Below are positions 13,857 through 22,342 of a stretch of 64,000 bases of DNA, piece after piece; the stretch's first letter is position 1, and each line of letters opens with the position of its first letter. The stretch comes from Acidobacteriota bacterium (GTDB lineage Bacteria > Acidobacteriota > Vicinamibacteria > Vicinamibacterales > UBA2999), in NCBI GenBank assembly GCA_947465645.1, contig CANIBQ010000004.1:59706-123705 (forward strand). Direction: 5' to 3'. The translations under genes and the position numbers were made by a program. The notes beneath the pieces are model-generated. The model was given only the letters and a program-made list of their open reading frames with translations, did no database searches and was not told the origin of the DNA.

Positions 13857-15860
13857 ATGCTGCGCGGCGTCCCCGTTGTTGTTGTGCTCTTCTGTCTCAT
13901 CGCCGGCCTGGGCGCACAGGCCCCCGTCCAGAAGTTCGATCAGCCGGAACCGGGCGCCCGCTCGCCGCGCAACGCCAACTACGACATCGACGTACGGCTC
14001 GACCACGCGGCTCGGACGCTGACGGGCCGCGAAACAATCCGCTGGCGCAACATCAGCGCGAATCCCACCCGCGAGCTGCAGTTTCACCTCTACTGGAACG
14101 CCTGGCGCAACGCGGATTCCACCTGGATGCGCGAGCGCCGCCTTGCCGGGGTGACGACGCCGCCGCGCGCGGATGCCTGGAGCTCGATCGACGTGGTGTC
14201 GATCCGGGTCGGGGGAACCGACCTGACCTCCCAGGTGCGCTACATCGCACCCGACGATGGGAACGCGCAGGACCGGACGGTGATGGCCGTGGCGCTGCCC
14301 GCCGAGGTGCTGCAGAACGAAACCATCGAGATCCAGGTCGAGTGGACGGCGAAGATCCCGCGCCCCTTCGCGCGCACGGGCTACGTCGACGACTACTACT
14401 TCATCGCCCAGTGGTTTCCAAAGCTCGGCGTCCTCGAGGACCGCGGCTGGAACACCCACCAGTTCCACGCCGCCACCGAGTTCTACGCTGACTACGGTGT
14501 CTACGACGTCCGCCTGACCGTGCCCGCCGGGTTCGTCGTCGGGTCATCGGGACGCCAGACGCTGCGCACCGACAATCCCGACGGAACGGCGACCCACCGG
14601 TACCGCGGCGAGGACATCCATGACGCAGCCTGGACCGCCAGCCCCCACTACCAGGCGATCACGCGGGCGTTCGAGCATCCGACGCTGCCGCGCGTCGAGA
14701 TGCGGCTGCTGCTGCTGCCGGACCATGCGGGCCTGGCGGACCGTTATTTCGCGTCCACGGTCGCCGCGCTCAAGTACTACGGCGAGTGGTTCGGCCCCTA
14801 TCCCTACGACTACCTCACCATCGTTGACCCCGCCTTCCAGAGCGGCGCGGATGGCATGGAATACCCGACGTTCTTCACCGGCCGCGCCCGCTGGATCGCG
14901 CCCGGTGGCGTGACGGTGCCGGAGTCGACCACCACCCACGAAGCGGGGCACCAGTGGTGGTACGGCATCGTCGGCAGCAACGAGTTCGAGCACGCGTGGA
15001 TGGACGAGGGGCTCAACACGTTCTCGACCGCCCGCGCGATCGAACAGGTGTTCGAGCCAAACTTCGTGGAGCGCCGCTTCTTCGGCGGGTTCATCCCGTG
15101 GGTGTTCCGCGACATCGGCGTGAAGCGGGAGACCGACGGCAATCGCCTCCCGGGATACCGGCTGTCCGCTGACGCCGATGCGCAGGCAACGCCCACCTAC
15201 GCGTTCTGGCCCGGCACCGCCACCAACATCACCTACAACAAGACCGCGCTCTGGCTGCACACGCTGGAGAAGCACCTGGGCTGGCCGGTGCTGCAGCGGA
15301 TCATGTCGACCTACTTCGAGCGGTACAAGTTCAAGCACCCCGATCCCGAGGACTTCTTCGCCGTCGTCAACGAAGTGAGCGGGCGCGACATGACCTGGTT
15401 CTTCGACCAGGTGTATCGCGGCTCGAACGTGTTTGACTACGGCGTGCAGGATTTCACCAGCACCCGCGCCACGGTCCGGCTGAAGCCGGACACTACGACC
15501 GACGGCGGCACGGTCCACCTGAAGGCGGAGACGACGACCGACGGCTATCGTACGGTCGTCGTCGCGCGGCGGTACGGCGAGGCGATCTTCCCGGTGGACG
15601 TGGTGACGACGTTCAAGGACGGGGAAAAGGTGACGGAACGGTGGGACGGCGTCGAGCGCCGAGCGATGTACACCTACGAGCGGGGGTCGCAGGCGGCGTC
15701 GGTGCAGGTCGATCCGAACCGGGTGCTGCTGCTCGACGTCGCCTACACCAACAACAGCCGCACGCTGGAGCCGCGCGCGGCCGAGGCGAGCATGAAATGG
15801 GGGCTGAAGTGGATGCTCTGGCTCCAGGACCTCATGCTCACCTACGCCTTCTTCGTATGA
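13857..15860 (+). CDS. M1-family metallopeptidase, exported
   Basis: A 667-residue protein with a signal peptide ending near LGAQA. The zinc site is HEAGHQWWYG (His361, Glu362, His365) followed by 'NEFEHAWMDEGLNTF' with the third ligand. 'DGMEYPTFFTG' fits the GxMEN-like substrate loop. The protein is an aminopeptidase-type member of the gluzincin fold. Residues about 539-562 (ATVRLKPDTTTDGGTVHLKAETTTDG) are encoded by a copy of palindrome family B and a decayed second copy, inserted in frame in the C-terminal part. The stop overlaps the next ATG (ATGA), so the membrane protein downstream is translationally coupled. Confidence 0.9.
   Translation: MLRGVPVVVVLFCLIAGLGAQAPVQKFDQPEPGARSPRNANYDIDVRLDHAARTLTGRETIRWRNISANPTRELQFHLYWNAWRNADSTWMRERRLAGVTTPPRADAWSSIDVVSIRVGGTDLTSQVRYIAPDDGNAQDRTVMAVALPAEVLQNETIEIQVEWTAKIPRPFARTGYVDDYYFIAQWFPKLGVLEDRGWNTHQFHAATEFYADYGVYDVRLTVPAGFVVGSSGRQTLRTDNPDGTATHRYRGEDIHDAAWTASPHYQAITRAFEHPTLPRVEMRLLLLPDHAGLADRYFASTVAALKYYGEWFGPYPYDYLTIVDPAFQSGADGMEYPTFFTGRARWIAPGGVTVPESTTTHEAGHQWWYGIVGSNEFEHAWMDEGLNTFSTARAIEQVFEPNFVERRFFGGFIPWVFRDIGVKRETDGNRLPGYRLSADADAQATPTYAFWPGTATNITYNKTALWLHTLEKHLGWPVLQRIMSTYFERYKFKHPDPEDFFAVVNEVSGRDMTWFFDQVYRGSNVFDYGVQDFTSTRATVRLKPDTTTDGGTVHLKAETTTDGYRTVVVARRYGEAIFPVDVVTTFKDGEKVTERWDGVERRAMYTYERGSQAASVQVDPNRVLLLDVAYTNNSRTLEPRAAEASMKWGLKWMLWLQDLMLTYAFFV
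15471..15543 (+). repeat. palindrome family B, two copies, in frame inside the M1 peptidase
   Basis: 15471-15497 is a full copy (arms GTCCGGCT and AGCCGGAC, then ACTACG). 15516-15543 is a diverged copy (GGTCCACCTGAAGGCGGAGAC). Both keep the frame and encode VRLKPDTT and VHLKAETT. The duplication is 45 bases, a multiple of three. The same unit lies between genes at 12787 and 25063. Confidence 0.8.
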
Positions 15861-16861
15861 TCGTCACCGCCTGGCGCGATGGGTTCGGGCGCGTCTTCCG
15901 CGCGCGCGCGGTGCTGGGGGGCGTGTTCGTCATCACGCTGCTGGCCGCGCTGCCGCTGGCCATCGCCATGCGCGGCACGATCGAGGCGCACCTCGGACGC
16001 AGCATCGCTGCGGACCAGGTCGCCGACGCCGTCGACCAGGACTGGTGGCAGGAATTCACGGCGCAGGCGTCGGGGCTCGGGACGACGTTCACGCCGGCGG
16101 TGATCGGCTTCGCCGCCACCCTCGACAACATCAGCAGCGTCCTGGACGGCCAGCGCGAGCAGGTGCTGGTCGCCGGCGCACTCGCCGTCTACCTCGTGGT
16201 GTGGTTGTTCCTGTCCGGCGGGATCATCGACCGCTACGCGCGGCAGCGCCCGACCCGCGCGCATGGGTTCTTTGCGGCGGCCGGCGGCTATTTCTGGCGC
16301 TTCCTGCGGCTGGGCGTGGTTGCGGGGATCGTCTACTGGTTCCTGTTCGCGTACGTGCACGAGTGGCTGTTCAGCGGCCTCTACCCGCGACTCACGCGCG
16401 ACCTCGCGGTCGAGCGCGTCGCGTTCGCATGGCGCGCGGCGCTGTACGTCGTCTTCGGCGTGCTGCTGCTGGCGACCAACGTGGTGGTTGACTACGCCAG
16501 GATCCGGATCGTGGTGGAAGATCGCCTGAGCGCGATCGGGGGGGTGCTCGCCGCGCTCTCGTTCATCGTCCGCAACCCCGGCCGCGTGCTCGGGCTCTAT
16601 GCGCTCAACGCGATCGTGTTTCTCGCGCTGCTTGGGATCTGGGCGGTGATGGCTCCGGGCGCAGGACGTGCCGGGGGGTGGATGTGGGCTGCTGCCCTGT
16701 TCGGCCAGCTGTACGTGTGCGCGCGCCTCGTGCTGAAGCTGCAGTTCCTGGCGTCGCAGACCGCGCTCTTCCAGCGCTTGCTCGCGCACGCCGCGTACAC
16801 GGCGGCACCCGATCCTGCATGGCCGGAATCCTCCGCTATCGAGGCAATTACTGATCGGTGA
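15857..16861 (+). CDS. multi-pass membrane protein of unknown function
   Basis: A 334-residue protein, ATG overlapping the peptidase stop. At least six hydrophobic segments are visible (near residues 20-40, 105-125, 150-172, 195-215, 245-268 and 272-295). No motif that I recognise is present. The tight coupling suggests a role with the exported peptidase, such as its membrane partner. The final residues EAITDR and the stop lie in a run of seven-base repeats, so the natural end of the protein was probably extended or shortened by repeat growth. Confidence 0.7.
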   Translation: MIVTAWRDGFGRVFRARAVLGGVFVITLLAALPLAIAMRGTIEAHLGRSIAADQVADAVDQDWWQEFTAQASGLGTTFTPAVIGFAATLDNISSVLDGQREQVLVAGALAVYLVVWLFLSGGIIDRYARQRPTRAHGFFAAAGGYFWRFLRLGVVAGIVYWFLFAYVHEWLFSGLYPRLTRDLAVERVAFAWRAALYVVFGVLLLATNVVVDYARIRIVVEDRLSAIGGVLAALSFIVRNPGRVLGLYALNAIVFLALLGIWAVMAPGAGRAGGWMWAAALFGQLYVCARLVLKLQFLASQTALFQRLLAHAAYTAAPDPAWPESSAIEAITDR

Positions 16862-16879
16862 TTATTGATTCTTGATTAC
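16852..16879. repeat. seven-base-period tandem repeat at convergent gene ends
   Basis: Four units read TGATCGG, TGATTAT, TGATTCT, TGATTAC. The array supplies the stop codon of the plus-strand membrane protein and the stop of the minus-strand MEDS protein. Confidence 0.6.
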
Positions 16880-17481
16880 GCCGTGCGGGCGACCTTGCGG
16901 CGCTCGAACGGGATGACGTTCGGCTCCAGCTTGATCACGTGCGTGTGCTGCTTGCACACCGCCTCGAACTGCTGCGCCTGCTTGTAGAAGTTCCCCATTG
17001 AATACCCGCACAGGAGCGAGAACGTGTGCGTCGTCGCCAGCTCGTTCCAGAGAATCTCGAGCTTGATCGCCGCTTCCGCCTTGTCCTGCTTCCAGAGCAC
17101 GTCCACCATCTCGCCGTAGGCGCGCACCGGCGTGCGCACGCGGCCGCCGAGCGCCTGCTCGATGACGTCGCCAACGTGACGCTTGAAGCAGATCGCGTCA
17201 GGCTCTTCGGCTTTCATGAACGTTGCGAGGGTGTTCTCCGCGTCGAGAACGATCAGGTCGCCGATGTGCCTGGCGCGGTCGACGTCGATGAACCGGGCGG
17301 AAAGATGATCGAGAATCGATTGGGTATGGGACTCGGTCGCAATCAGGACGGCAGGCTGGCCGGCGACCAGCCCTTCGCTGACGAAGCCGGCCACGGTCGT
17401 GAACAGCGCGTCATCGCTGCCGTAAAACTGCACTGCGTGGTGGTGGGGAGGGACGCGGGAATCGGCGGTCGCGGGCGCCAT
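16876..17481 (-). CDS. MEDS-domain sensory protein
   Basis: A 201-residue protein. 'HHAVQFYGSDDALFTTVAGFVSEGLVAGQPAVLIATESH' is the opening of MEDS domains (first described in DcmR-type sensors), and 'RAYGEMVDVLWKQDKAEAAIKLEILWNELATTHTFSLLCGYSM' is the conserved second part. MEDS proteins share a fold with KaiC-like ATPases but lack a clear Walker motif, and often regulate sensor kinases or anti-sigma systems. Here the domain stands alone, without a kinase. TATATT lies nine bases before the ATG, with no ribosome site. Confidence 0.8.
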   Translation of the reverse strand: MAPATADSRVPPHHHAVQFYGSDDALFTTVAGFVSEGLVAGQPAVLIATESHTQSILDHLSARFIDVDRARHIGDLIVLDAENTLATFMKAEEPDAICFKRHVGDVIEQALGGRVRTPVRAYGEMVDVLWKQDKAEAAIKLEILWNELATTHTFSLLCGYSMGNFYKQAQQFEAVCKQHTHVIKLEPNVIPFERRKVARTA

Positions 17482-17490
17482 GTTGCCGTC

Positions 17491-17496
17491 AATATA
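17491..17496 (-). promoter_or_regulatory. -10 box (TATATT) for the MEDS gene
   Basis: TATATT on the minus strand ends nine bases before the ATG at 17481, consistent with a leaderless messenger. Confidence 0.4.
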
Positions 17497-17562
17497 ACAT
17501 CCGTAAAGAAAGACCGAAAGCAGAGCCGTTCCGGCATCGTTAGAGTTGAGTTAGAGGGCGCC

Positions 17563-17622
17563 GCCGGGTCCGAAGGACCCGGCCTGCAAGCGGCCACGCA
17601 GGGCAGGTCCTGTGGACCCGCC
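17563..17622. terminator. two stem-loops downstream of ftsH (palindrome family A)
   Basis: GCCGGGTCC-GAA-GGACCCGGC at 17563-17583 and GGCAGGTCC-TGT-GGACCCGCC at 17602-17622 lie between the ftsH stop (17629, minus strand) and the start region of the MEDS gene. Both are strong hairpins, though neither has a long T tract. Confidence 0.55.
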
Positions 17623-17628
17623 TACCGT

Positions 17629-19482
17629 CTAGTTCAACGCGGCGTCTGACGGCGCTTCGCGCATCGACACCGGCATCGGCGACACCGGAAGCACGGTGGC
17701 GGCCAGGATCTGCTTCATCCGGTCCGCGTCCACCGACTCGACATCCAGCAGCTCCTCGGCGAGGGCCTTCACGGCGCCGCGCTGCCGCTCGATGATCTGG
17801 CGGGCGGTCTCGTAGCCCCGCATCACCAGCGTCCGGATCTCGTCGTCCACCCGGCGGGCGGTTTCTTCGCTGAAGCCCGAGGCGCGCGAATCCGAGTCCC
17901 ACGCGCTCGACGGCCGGCGGAAGTGCAGCGGGCCGAGCGGCGACATGCCGAGCTCGCACACCATCTTCCGCGCCAGGTCGGTGGCGCGCTCGATGTCGTT
18001 GGACGCGCCGCTGGTCATCTGGCGGAGGAACAGCTCCTCGGCGATGCGGCCGCCCATCAGGATCGCAATCTGCGATTCGATGAAGGGCTTCGAGTGCGTA
18101 TACCGATCCGCCTCGGGCAGCTGCATCGTCACGCCGAGCGCCCGCCCGCGCGGGATGATTGTCACCTTGTGCAGCGGATCGGCGTCGGGCAGCAGCGCCG
18201 CGACGACCGCGTGGCCGGCCTCGTGATACGCGCAGGTGGTGCGTTCCTTCTCGCTCATCGCCACCGACTTGCGCTCGACACCCATCAGTACCTTGTCGCG
18301 CGCCGCGTCGAAGTCGAGCGTGCCGACGGTCGAGCGGCCGGCGCGCGCCGCGATCAGCGCGGCTTCGTTCACCAGGTTGGCGAGGTCGGCGCCTGAAAAA
18401 CCTGGCGTGCCGCGCGCGGTTGACCGGAGATCGACGTCAGGCTCGAGCGCCACCTTGCGCGAGTGCACGCGGAGGATCTGCTCGCGGCCCTTCAGGTCGG
18501 GGTTGCCGACCATCACCTGGCGGTCGAAGCGGCCCGGGCGCAGCAACGCGGGATCGAGAATGTCCTGCCGGTTGGTCGCGGCAACGACGATGACGCTGTC
18601 GCTGTGGGAGAAGCCGTCCATCTCGACGAGGAGCTGGTTGAGCGTCTGCTCGCGCTCTTCGTGGCTGAGCGAGTTGCCGCCGCGATTGCGTCCGACGGCG
18701 TCGAGCTCGTCGATGAAGATGATGCAGGACTTCTGCTTCCGCGCGTCCCGGAACAGGCGGCGAACCCGCGAGGCGCCGACGCCGGCGTACATCTCGACGA
18801 AGTCCGATCCGCTCGCGGAGATGAACGGCACGCCCGCTTCCCCCGCCATCGAGCGCGCCAACAGTGTCTTGCCCGTTCCGGGGGGGCCGACGAGCAGGAT
18901 CCCGCGAGGGATGCGTCCGCCAATCGACTCGAACCGCTTCGGCTCCTTGAGGAAGTCGACGATCTCCTGGACCTCGTCCTTGGCCTCGTCCACCCCGGCC
19001 ACATCGGCGAAGGTCACGGTGAGGGACTGGGGATCGACGGTGCGGGCCTTCTCGAGCGTGGGCACCCGCCCGGTCACCATGCGGAAGACCGCGAGCCCGG
19101 CCAGGCCGAAGAAGAGCAGCCCTGCCGCCAGGGTGGCGTAGCTGCCGGCGTTCGAGACGTCGGGCTTGGTCACGTCGAGCGTGATCCCGCGGTCGGTCAG
19201 GCTGGTCACAAAAGTCGGGTTCGAGGCCACGTATCCCGCCGGCGCCGTGGTCACGAAGGGTGAACCGTCGCGCCGCTCGAATCGCAACTCATCCGTTCCC
19301 ACCGTAACCCGGCTGACGCGCCCGGCCTGCACGTCGCGCAGGAAATCCGAGAACGCGACGGTCGTGGGGGTGACCGATGATCGCGACCGCATCACGAAAA
19401 ACGCGGTCATCGAGAGGACCACGATGAGGACACCGATCGACGTCCACATCAGGCGGGTGCGAGGAAACTTGCCTCCGAACAC
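17629..19482 (-). CDS. ftsH: ATP-dependent zinc metalloprotease FtsH
   Basis: A 617-residue membrane protease with the standard order. TM1 is at 14-31, an extracytoplasmic FtsH_ext domain follows to about 112, and TM2 is at 115-135. The AAA domain has Walker A GPPGTGKT at 199-206, Walker [12 protein letters not shown] and the [21 protein letters not shown]. The M41 zinc site is HEAGHA near residue 419. FtsH removes damaged membrane proteins and regulates short-lived factors. The GTG start lies nine bases after TATAAG, with GGGAG between them. It stands alone; a second ftsH elsewhere in the genome would be normal for this group. Confidence 0.95.
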   Translation of the reverse strand: MFGGKFPRTRLMWTSIGVLIVVLSMTAFFVMRSRSSVTPTTVAFSDFLRDVQAGRVSRVTVGTDELRFERRDGSPFVTTAPAGYVASNPTFVTSLTDRGITLDVTKPDVSNAGSYATLAAGLLFFGLAGLAVFRMVTGRVPTLEKARTVDPQSLTVTFADVAGVDEAKDEVQEIVDFLKEPKRFESIGGRIPRGILLVGPPGTGKTLLARSMAGEAGVPFISASGSDFVEMYAGVGASRVRRLFRDARKQKSCIIFIDELDAVGRNRGGNSLSHEEREQTLNQLLVEMDGFSHSDSVIVVAATNRQDILDPALLRPGRFDRQVMVGNPDLKGREQILRVHSRKVALEPDVDLRSTARGTPGFSGADLANLVNEAALIAARAGRSTVGTLDFDAARDKVLMGVERKSVAMSEKERTTCAYHEAGHAVVAALLPDADPLHKVTIIPRGRALGVTMQLPEADRYTHSKPFIESQIAILMGGRIAEELFLRQMTSGASNDIERATDLARKMVCELGMSPLGPLHFRRPSSAWDSDSRASGFSEETARRVDDEIRTLVMRGYETARQIIERQRGAVKALAEELLDVESVDADRMKQILAATVLPVSPMPVSMREAPSDAALN

Positions 19483-19682
19483 GGGGACTCCCTTATAGCG
19501 GCAGCCGGAACCGTTCAGGTTTCCGGAAAAAAAGAGAGGGGCGCCGCCGGCTGAACCGGTGGGGACTCCGCTCTAGTTGTATGGGAACGCTCGATGATTC
19601 TATCGGAGGCTCGGGGCCGTGTAAATAGATGGAGGGGTTGGATTTATCGAGCTCGACTGCAAATAAGACGGTACTGTTCAGC

Positions 19683-19725
19683 CTGCTGGGTTCTTGGTGC
19701 TCGGTTCGTGTTCAGGTTCGGGGTG
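19683..19725 (+). repeat. degenerate seven-base-type repeat in the ftsH-DinB gap
   Basis: The gap 19483-19752 holds no gene. Near its middle GGGTTCTTGG, TGCTCGGTTC, GTGTTCAGGTTCGGGG repeat a GGTTC core at about seven to eight base steps. It resembles a decayed copy of the seven-base arrays seen elsewhere in the window. Confidence 0.35.
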
Positions 19726-19740
19726 TGCGACGGCTCAGGC

Positions 19741-19746
19741 TACAAT
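19741..19746 (+). promoter_or_regulatory. -10 box (TACAAT) for the DinB-like gene
   Basis: TACAAT ends six bases before the GTG at 19753, with no ribosome site; it sets the start used here. Confidence 0.45.
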
Positions 19747-19752
19747 CCGCGC

Positions 19753-20331
19753 GTGGCGAGCCTGATGGCGCTGACGCCTGAAATCGATCACTTCCGGAAG
19801 CAGTTCGAGCAGCTTTCGGCCGACGCCGACGCACTTGCCGGGCCGCTCACCGACTTGCAGTTCAACTGGCAGCCATCGCCGGGCGCATGGTCGATCGCCC
19901 AATGTATCGACCACCTGAACACCACCGCGCGCATGTACCTGCCGGCGCTCGACGAGGGAATTGCTGACGCGATCCGCCGCGGTCTCTACGGCCGGGGCCC
20001 GTTCCGCTACAACTGGTTCAACCGCCTGGTGGCGGGCAGCATGGAGCCGCCCTACCGCCTGCGCACCAAGACCCCCAAGGCATTTCAACCGCCCCCGAGC
20101 CGGCCGCGACACGACGTGATGGCGGCCTTCCGCGCCTACCAGGTGCAGTATGTCGATCGGCTGCGGCAGTCCAACGGCCTCGACCTCACCCGCGCTCGGG
20201 TCGCCTCGCCAGTCCTCCCGTGGTGGCGCATGCCGCTCGGCACGGCCCTCGCCTTCACCACCGCCCACGAGCGGAGGCACCTCTGGCAGGCCCGTCGCGT
20301 GACCGAGGCGCCCTCGTTCCCCTCGCGATGA
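19753..20331 (+). CDS. DinB-superfamily putative metal-binding protein
   Basis: A 192-residue protein from a GTG (an ATG four codons later is possible). 'FRKQFEQLSADADALAGPLTDLQFNWQPSPGAWSIAQCIDHLN' is the DinB_2 opening, with the first metal His in the CIDHLN motif. 'TAHERRHLWQARRV' supplies the two further His ligands on the last helix. DinB/YfiT proteins are four-helix bundles; some are bacillithiol or mycothiol transferases, most are unassigned. The stop overlaps the ATG of an HD-GYP gene, so the two are co-translated. Confidence 0.85.
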   Translation: MASLMALTPEIDHFRKQFEQLSADADALAGPLTDLQFNWQPSPGAWSIAQCIDHLNTTARMYLPALDEGIADAIRRGLYGRGPFRYNWFNRLVAGSMEPPYRLRTKTPKAFQPPPSRPRHDVMAAFRAYQVQYVDRLRQSNGLDLTRARVASPVLPWWRMPLGTALAFTTAHERRHLWQARRVTEAPSFPSR

Positions 20332-21683
20332 GCACGGTCAAGCTCTCGACCGTCCTCTCCGCGATGTCGTACGCGCTGGACCTCACCGAGGGCCAGCCGC
20401 GCGGCCACGCTGCACGCAGCTGCCTGATCGGGATGCGGATCGCCGGGGCGCTGCGCCTTCCCGCCGCCGACCGCTCGGACCTGTTCTACGCGCTGCTGAT
20501 GAAGGACGCCGGCTGCTCGAGCAACGCCACGCGCGTGTCGCAGTTGTTCGGCGGCAACGACCAGGATGCCAAGCGGGGCCTGTGGGAGCGCGACTGGCGC
20601 AAGTGGCACGAGAAGATCCGCTATGCGCTCGAATACACCGAGCCGGACGGCTCGCCACTCGAACGGCTCCACCGGTTCTGCAAGCTCGCGCTGCAGGGAC
20701 CCTCGAGCCAGCGCGAGCTGTTCGAGATCCGGTGCGACCGCGGCGCGAATATCGCCCGCGCGCTCGGTGTCTCGGAGCCGACCGCGGTGGCGATTCGCGC
20801 GATGGACGAGCACTGGGACGGGGGCGGCTACCCCGAAGGCCTGACCCGGGACCAGATTCCCCTCTTCTCCCGCATCATGAACCTGGCGCAGGTGGCGGAG
20901 ATCTACTGGGGCATGGGCGGCCCGACCGCTGCGGTGGAAGTGGCGCGCGCGCGCCGCGGCCGGTGGTTCGACCCCGAGCTGGTGAAGGTGATGCGCGCGA
21001 TCGGCGACCGCGACGACATCTGGTCGCAGCTCGCGACCGAGGATCTCTCCGGCGCGATCGCCGCGGCCGAGCCGATCGAACAGGTGATCGCGGCGGACGA
21101 GTCGAAGCTCGATCGCATCGCGCACGCGTTCGCGCTGGTGGTCGACGCCAAGTCGAACTTCACCTATCACCATTCCGACCGGGTGGCGGCGATCTGCGAG
21201 GCGATCGCCAACCAGATGGGGGTGCCCGAGCCGCAGCGCGTCCGCCTGCGCCGCGCGGCGCTGCTGCACGACATCGGCAAGCTGTCGGTGCCGAACCGGA
21301 TCCTCGACAAGCCGGGCACGCTGGACGCCGAGGAATGGGAGGTCGTGAAGCAGCATCCCTACTTCACCTACGAGATCCTCGCGCGCGTCCCGATTTTTTC
21401 CGAGTTCGCGTACGACGCGAGCTGCCACCACGAGCGCGTTGACGGCCGCGGCTACTACCGGGGCGTCAGCGGCGACGCGCTCTCCACCCACGCCCGGATC
21501 ATGGCGACAGCCGACATCTTCGACGCGCTCTCAGCCGCGCGCCCCTACCGCGGACCGTTGCCGCTCGAGCAGGTGCTGAGGATCGTCCAGGAGGGACGCG
21601 GCACGCAGCTGTGCCCCGACACGGTGGACGCGGTGGTGGCGGTGGCGATGAGGAACAGCGCCGCGCTGATGGCATCCGCATAG
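20328..21683 (+). CDS. tandem HD-GYP domain protein
   Basis: A 451-residue protein; the ATG overlaps the DinB stop. The C-terminal half is a full HD-GYP domain: HDIGKL near residue 314, 'KQHPYFTYEIL', 'CHHERVDGRGYYRGVSGDAL', 'ATADIFDALSAARPYR'. HD-GYP enzymes hydrolyse cyclic di-GMP. The N-terminal half repeats the pattern (FYALLMKDAGCSSNA in place of the HD motif, then 'MDEHWDGGGYPEGL'), so it is a degenerate HD-GYP copy that keeps the GYP part but has lost the HD pair. It may bind nucleotide or pair with the active half. Confidence 0.85.
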   Translation: MSTVKLSTVLSAMSYALDLTEGQPRGHAARSCLIGMRIAGALRLPAADRSDLFYALLMKDAGCSSNATRVSQLFGGNDQDAKRGLWERDWRKWHEKIRYALEYTEPDGSPLERLHRFCKLALQGPSSQRELFEIRCDRGANIARALGVSEPTAVAIRAMDEHWDGGGYPEGLTRDQIPLFSRIMNLAQVAEIYWGMGGPTAAVEVARARRGRWFDPELVKVMRAIGDRDDIWSQLATEDLSGAIAAAEPIEQVIAADESKLDRIAHAFALVVDAKSNFTYHHSDRVAAICEAIANQMGVPEPQRVRLRRAALLHDIGKLSVPNRILDKPGTLDAEEWEVVKQHPYFTYEILARVPIFSEFAYDASCHHERVDGRGYYRGVSGDALSTHARIMATADIFDALSAARPYRGPLPLEQVLRIVQEGRGTQLCPDTVDAVVAVAMRNSAALMASA

Positions 21684-21765
21684 GCGGCTGGCACGTGCTC
21701 CTTGCGTTGCCTTGACTCCGCTCCCGGGACGATGGCATCGTCGTCAGGTTGGAGGGGACCGCCAC

Positions 21766-22305
21766 ATGAAACATCTGAGCGTCCACGAATACTTGGCATA
21801 TCCCGAAACGATGCGCCCGATGGAGCTCGTGTACGGAGTCGTGCGCGAGCCGCCAGCACCATTCCTGCGGCATCAAGTGGTCGTCTTTCGCATGGCAAGC
21901 GCGCTGCATGACCACGTCCAGCGGCAGGGTCTCGGCGACGTCTACATGTCGCCTGTCGACGTGGTGCTCGATCGCGAGCGCGCCCTCGTACTGCAACCCG
22001 ATATCGTCTTCATTGCAGCGGAGCGCAGTCACATTGCCACGGACCGCATCTGGGGCGCGCCCGACCTGGTGGTAGAAGTGCTATCGCCTGGCACCGAGCG
22101 CCGCGACCGCACGCAGAAGGTCGCGTGGTACCGGGAGTACGGCGTGAGGGAGTGCTGGCTCGTCGATGTCACGCGGCGGCGGATCGAAGTCATCCACACG
22201 CGCGCGCAGCGTCGATCGCCGCGGGCCATCTGCTCCGATCAACAGCCCCTTCGATCGATCATTCTTCCGGACCTCGAGCTCGTCGCGGGGACGCTGTTCG
22301 ACTGA
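21766..22305 (+). CDS. Uma2 (DUF820) family PD-(D/E)XK nuclease-like protein
   Basis: A 179-residue protein with ribosome site GGAGGGGA. 'MSPVDVVLDRERALVLQPDIVFIAAER' and 'WGAPDLVVEVLSPGTERRDRTQKVAWYREYGVRECWLVDV' are the Uma2 signature; the Asp and Glu of PDLVVEVLSP with a following Lys make the PD-(D/E)XK-like site. The family is expanded in cyanobacteria and acidobacteria, and its biological role is unknown. It stands alone. Confidence 0.88.
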   Translation: MKHLSVHEYLAYPETMRPMELVYGVVREPPAPFLRHQVVVFRMASALHDHVQRQGLGDVYMSPVDVVLDRERALVLQPDIVFIAAERSHIATDRIWGAPDLVVEVLSPGTERRDRTQKVAWYREYGVRECWLVDVTRRRIEVIHTRAQRRSPRAICSDQQPLRSIILPDLELVAGTLFD

Positions 22306-22342
22306 CGCGCCGGAGGCGTGCCACACGCAGCAGCGCTGGGTG

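Noticed and set aside
20136..21491. Long minus-strand frame opposite the HD-GYP gene
   Set aside because: No motif and an Arg/His/Ala-rich composition typical of antisense frames in GC-rich genes.
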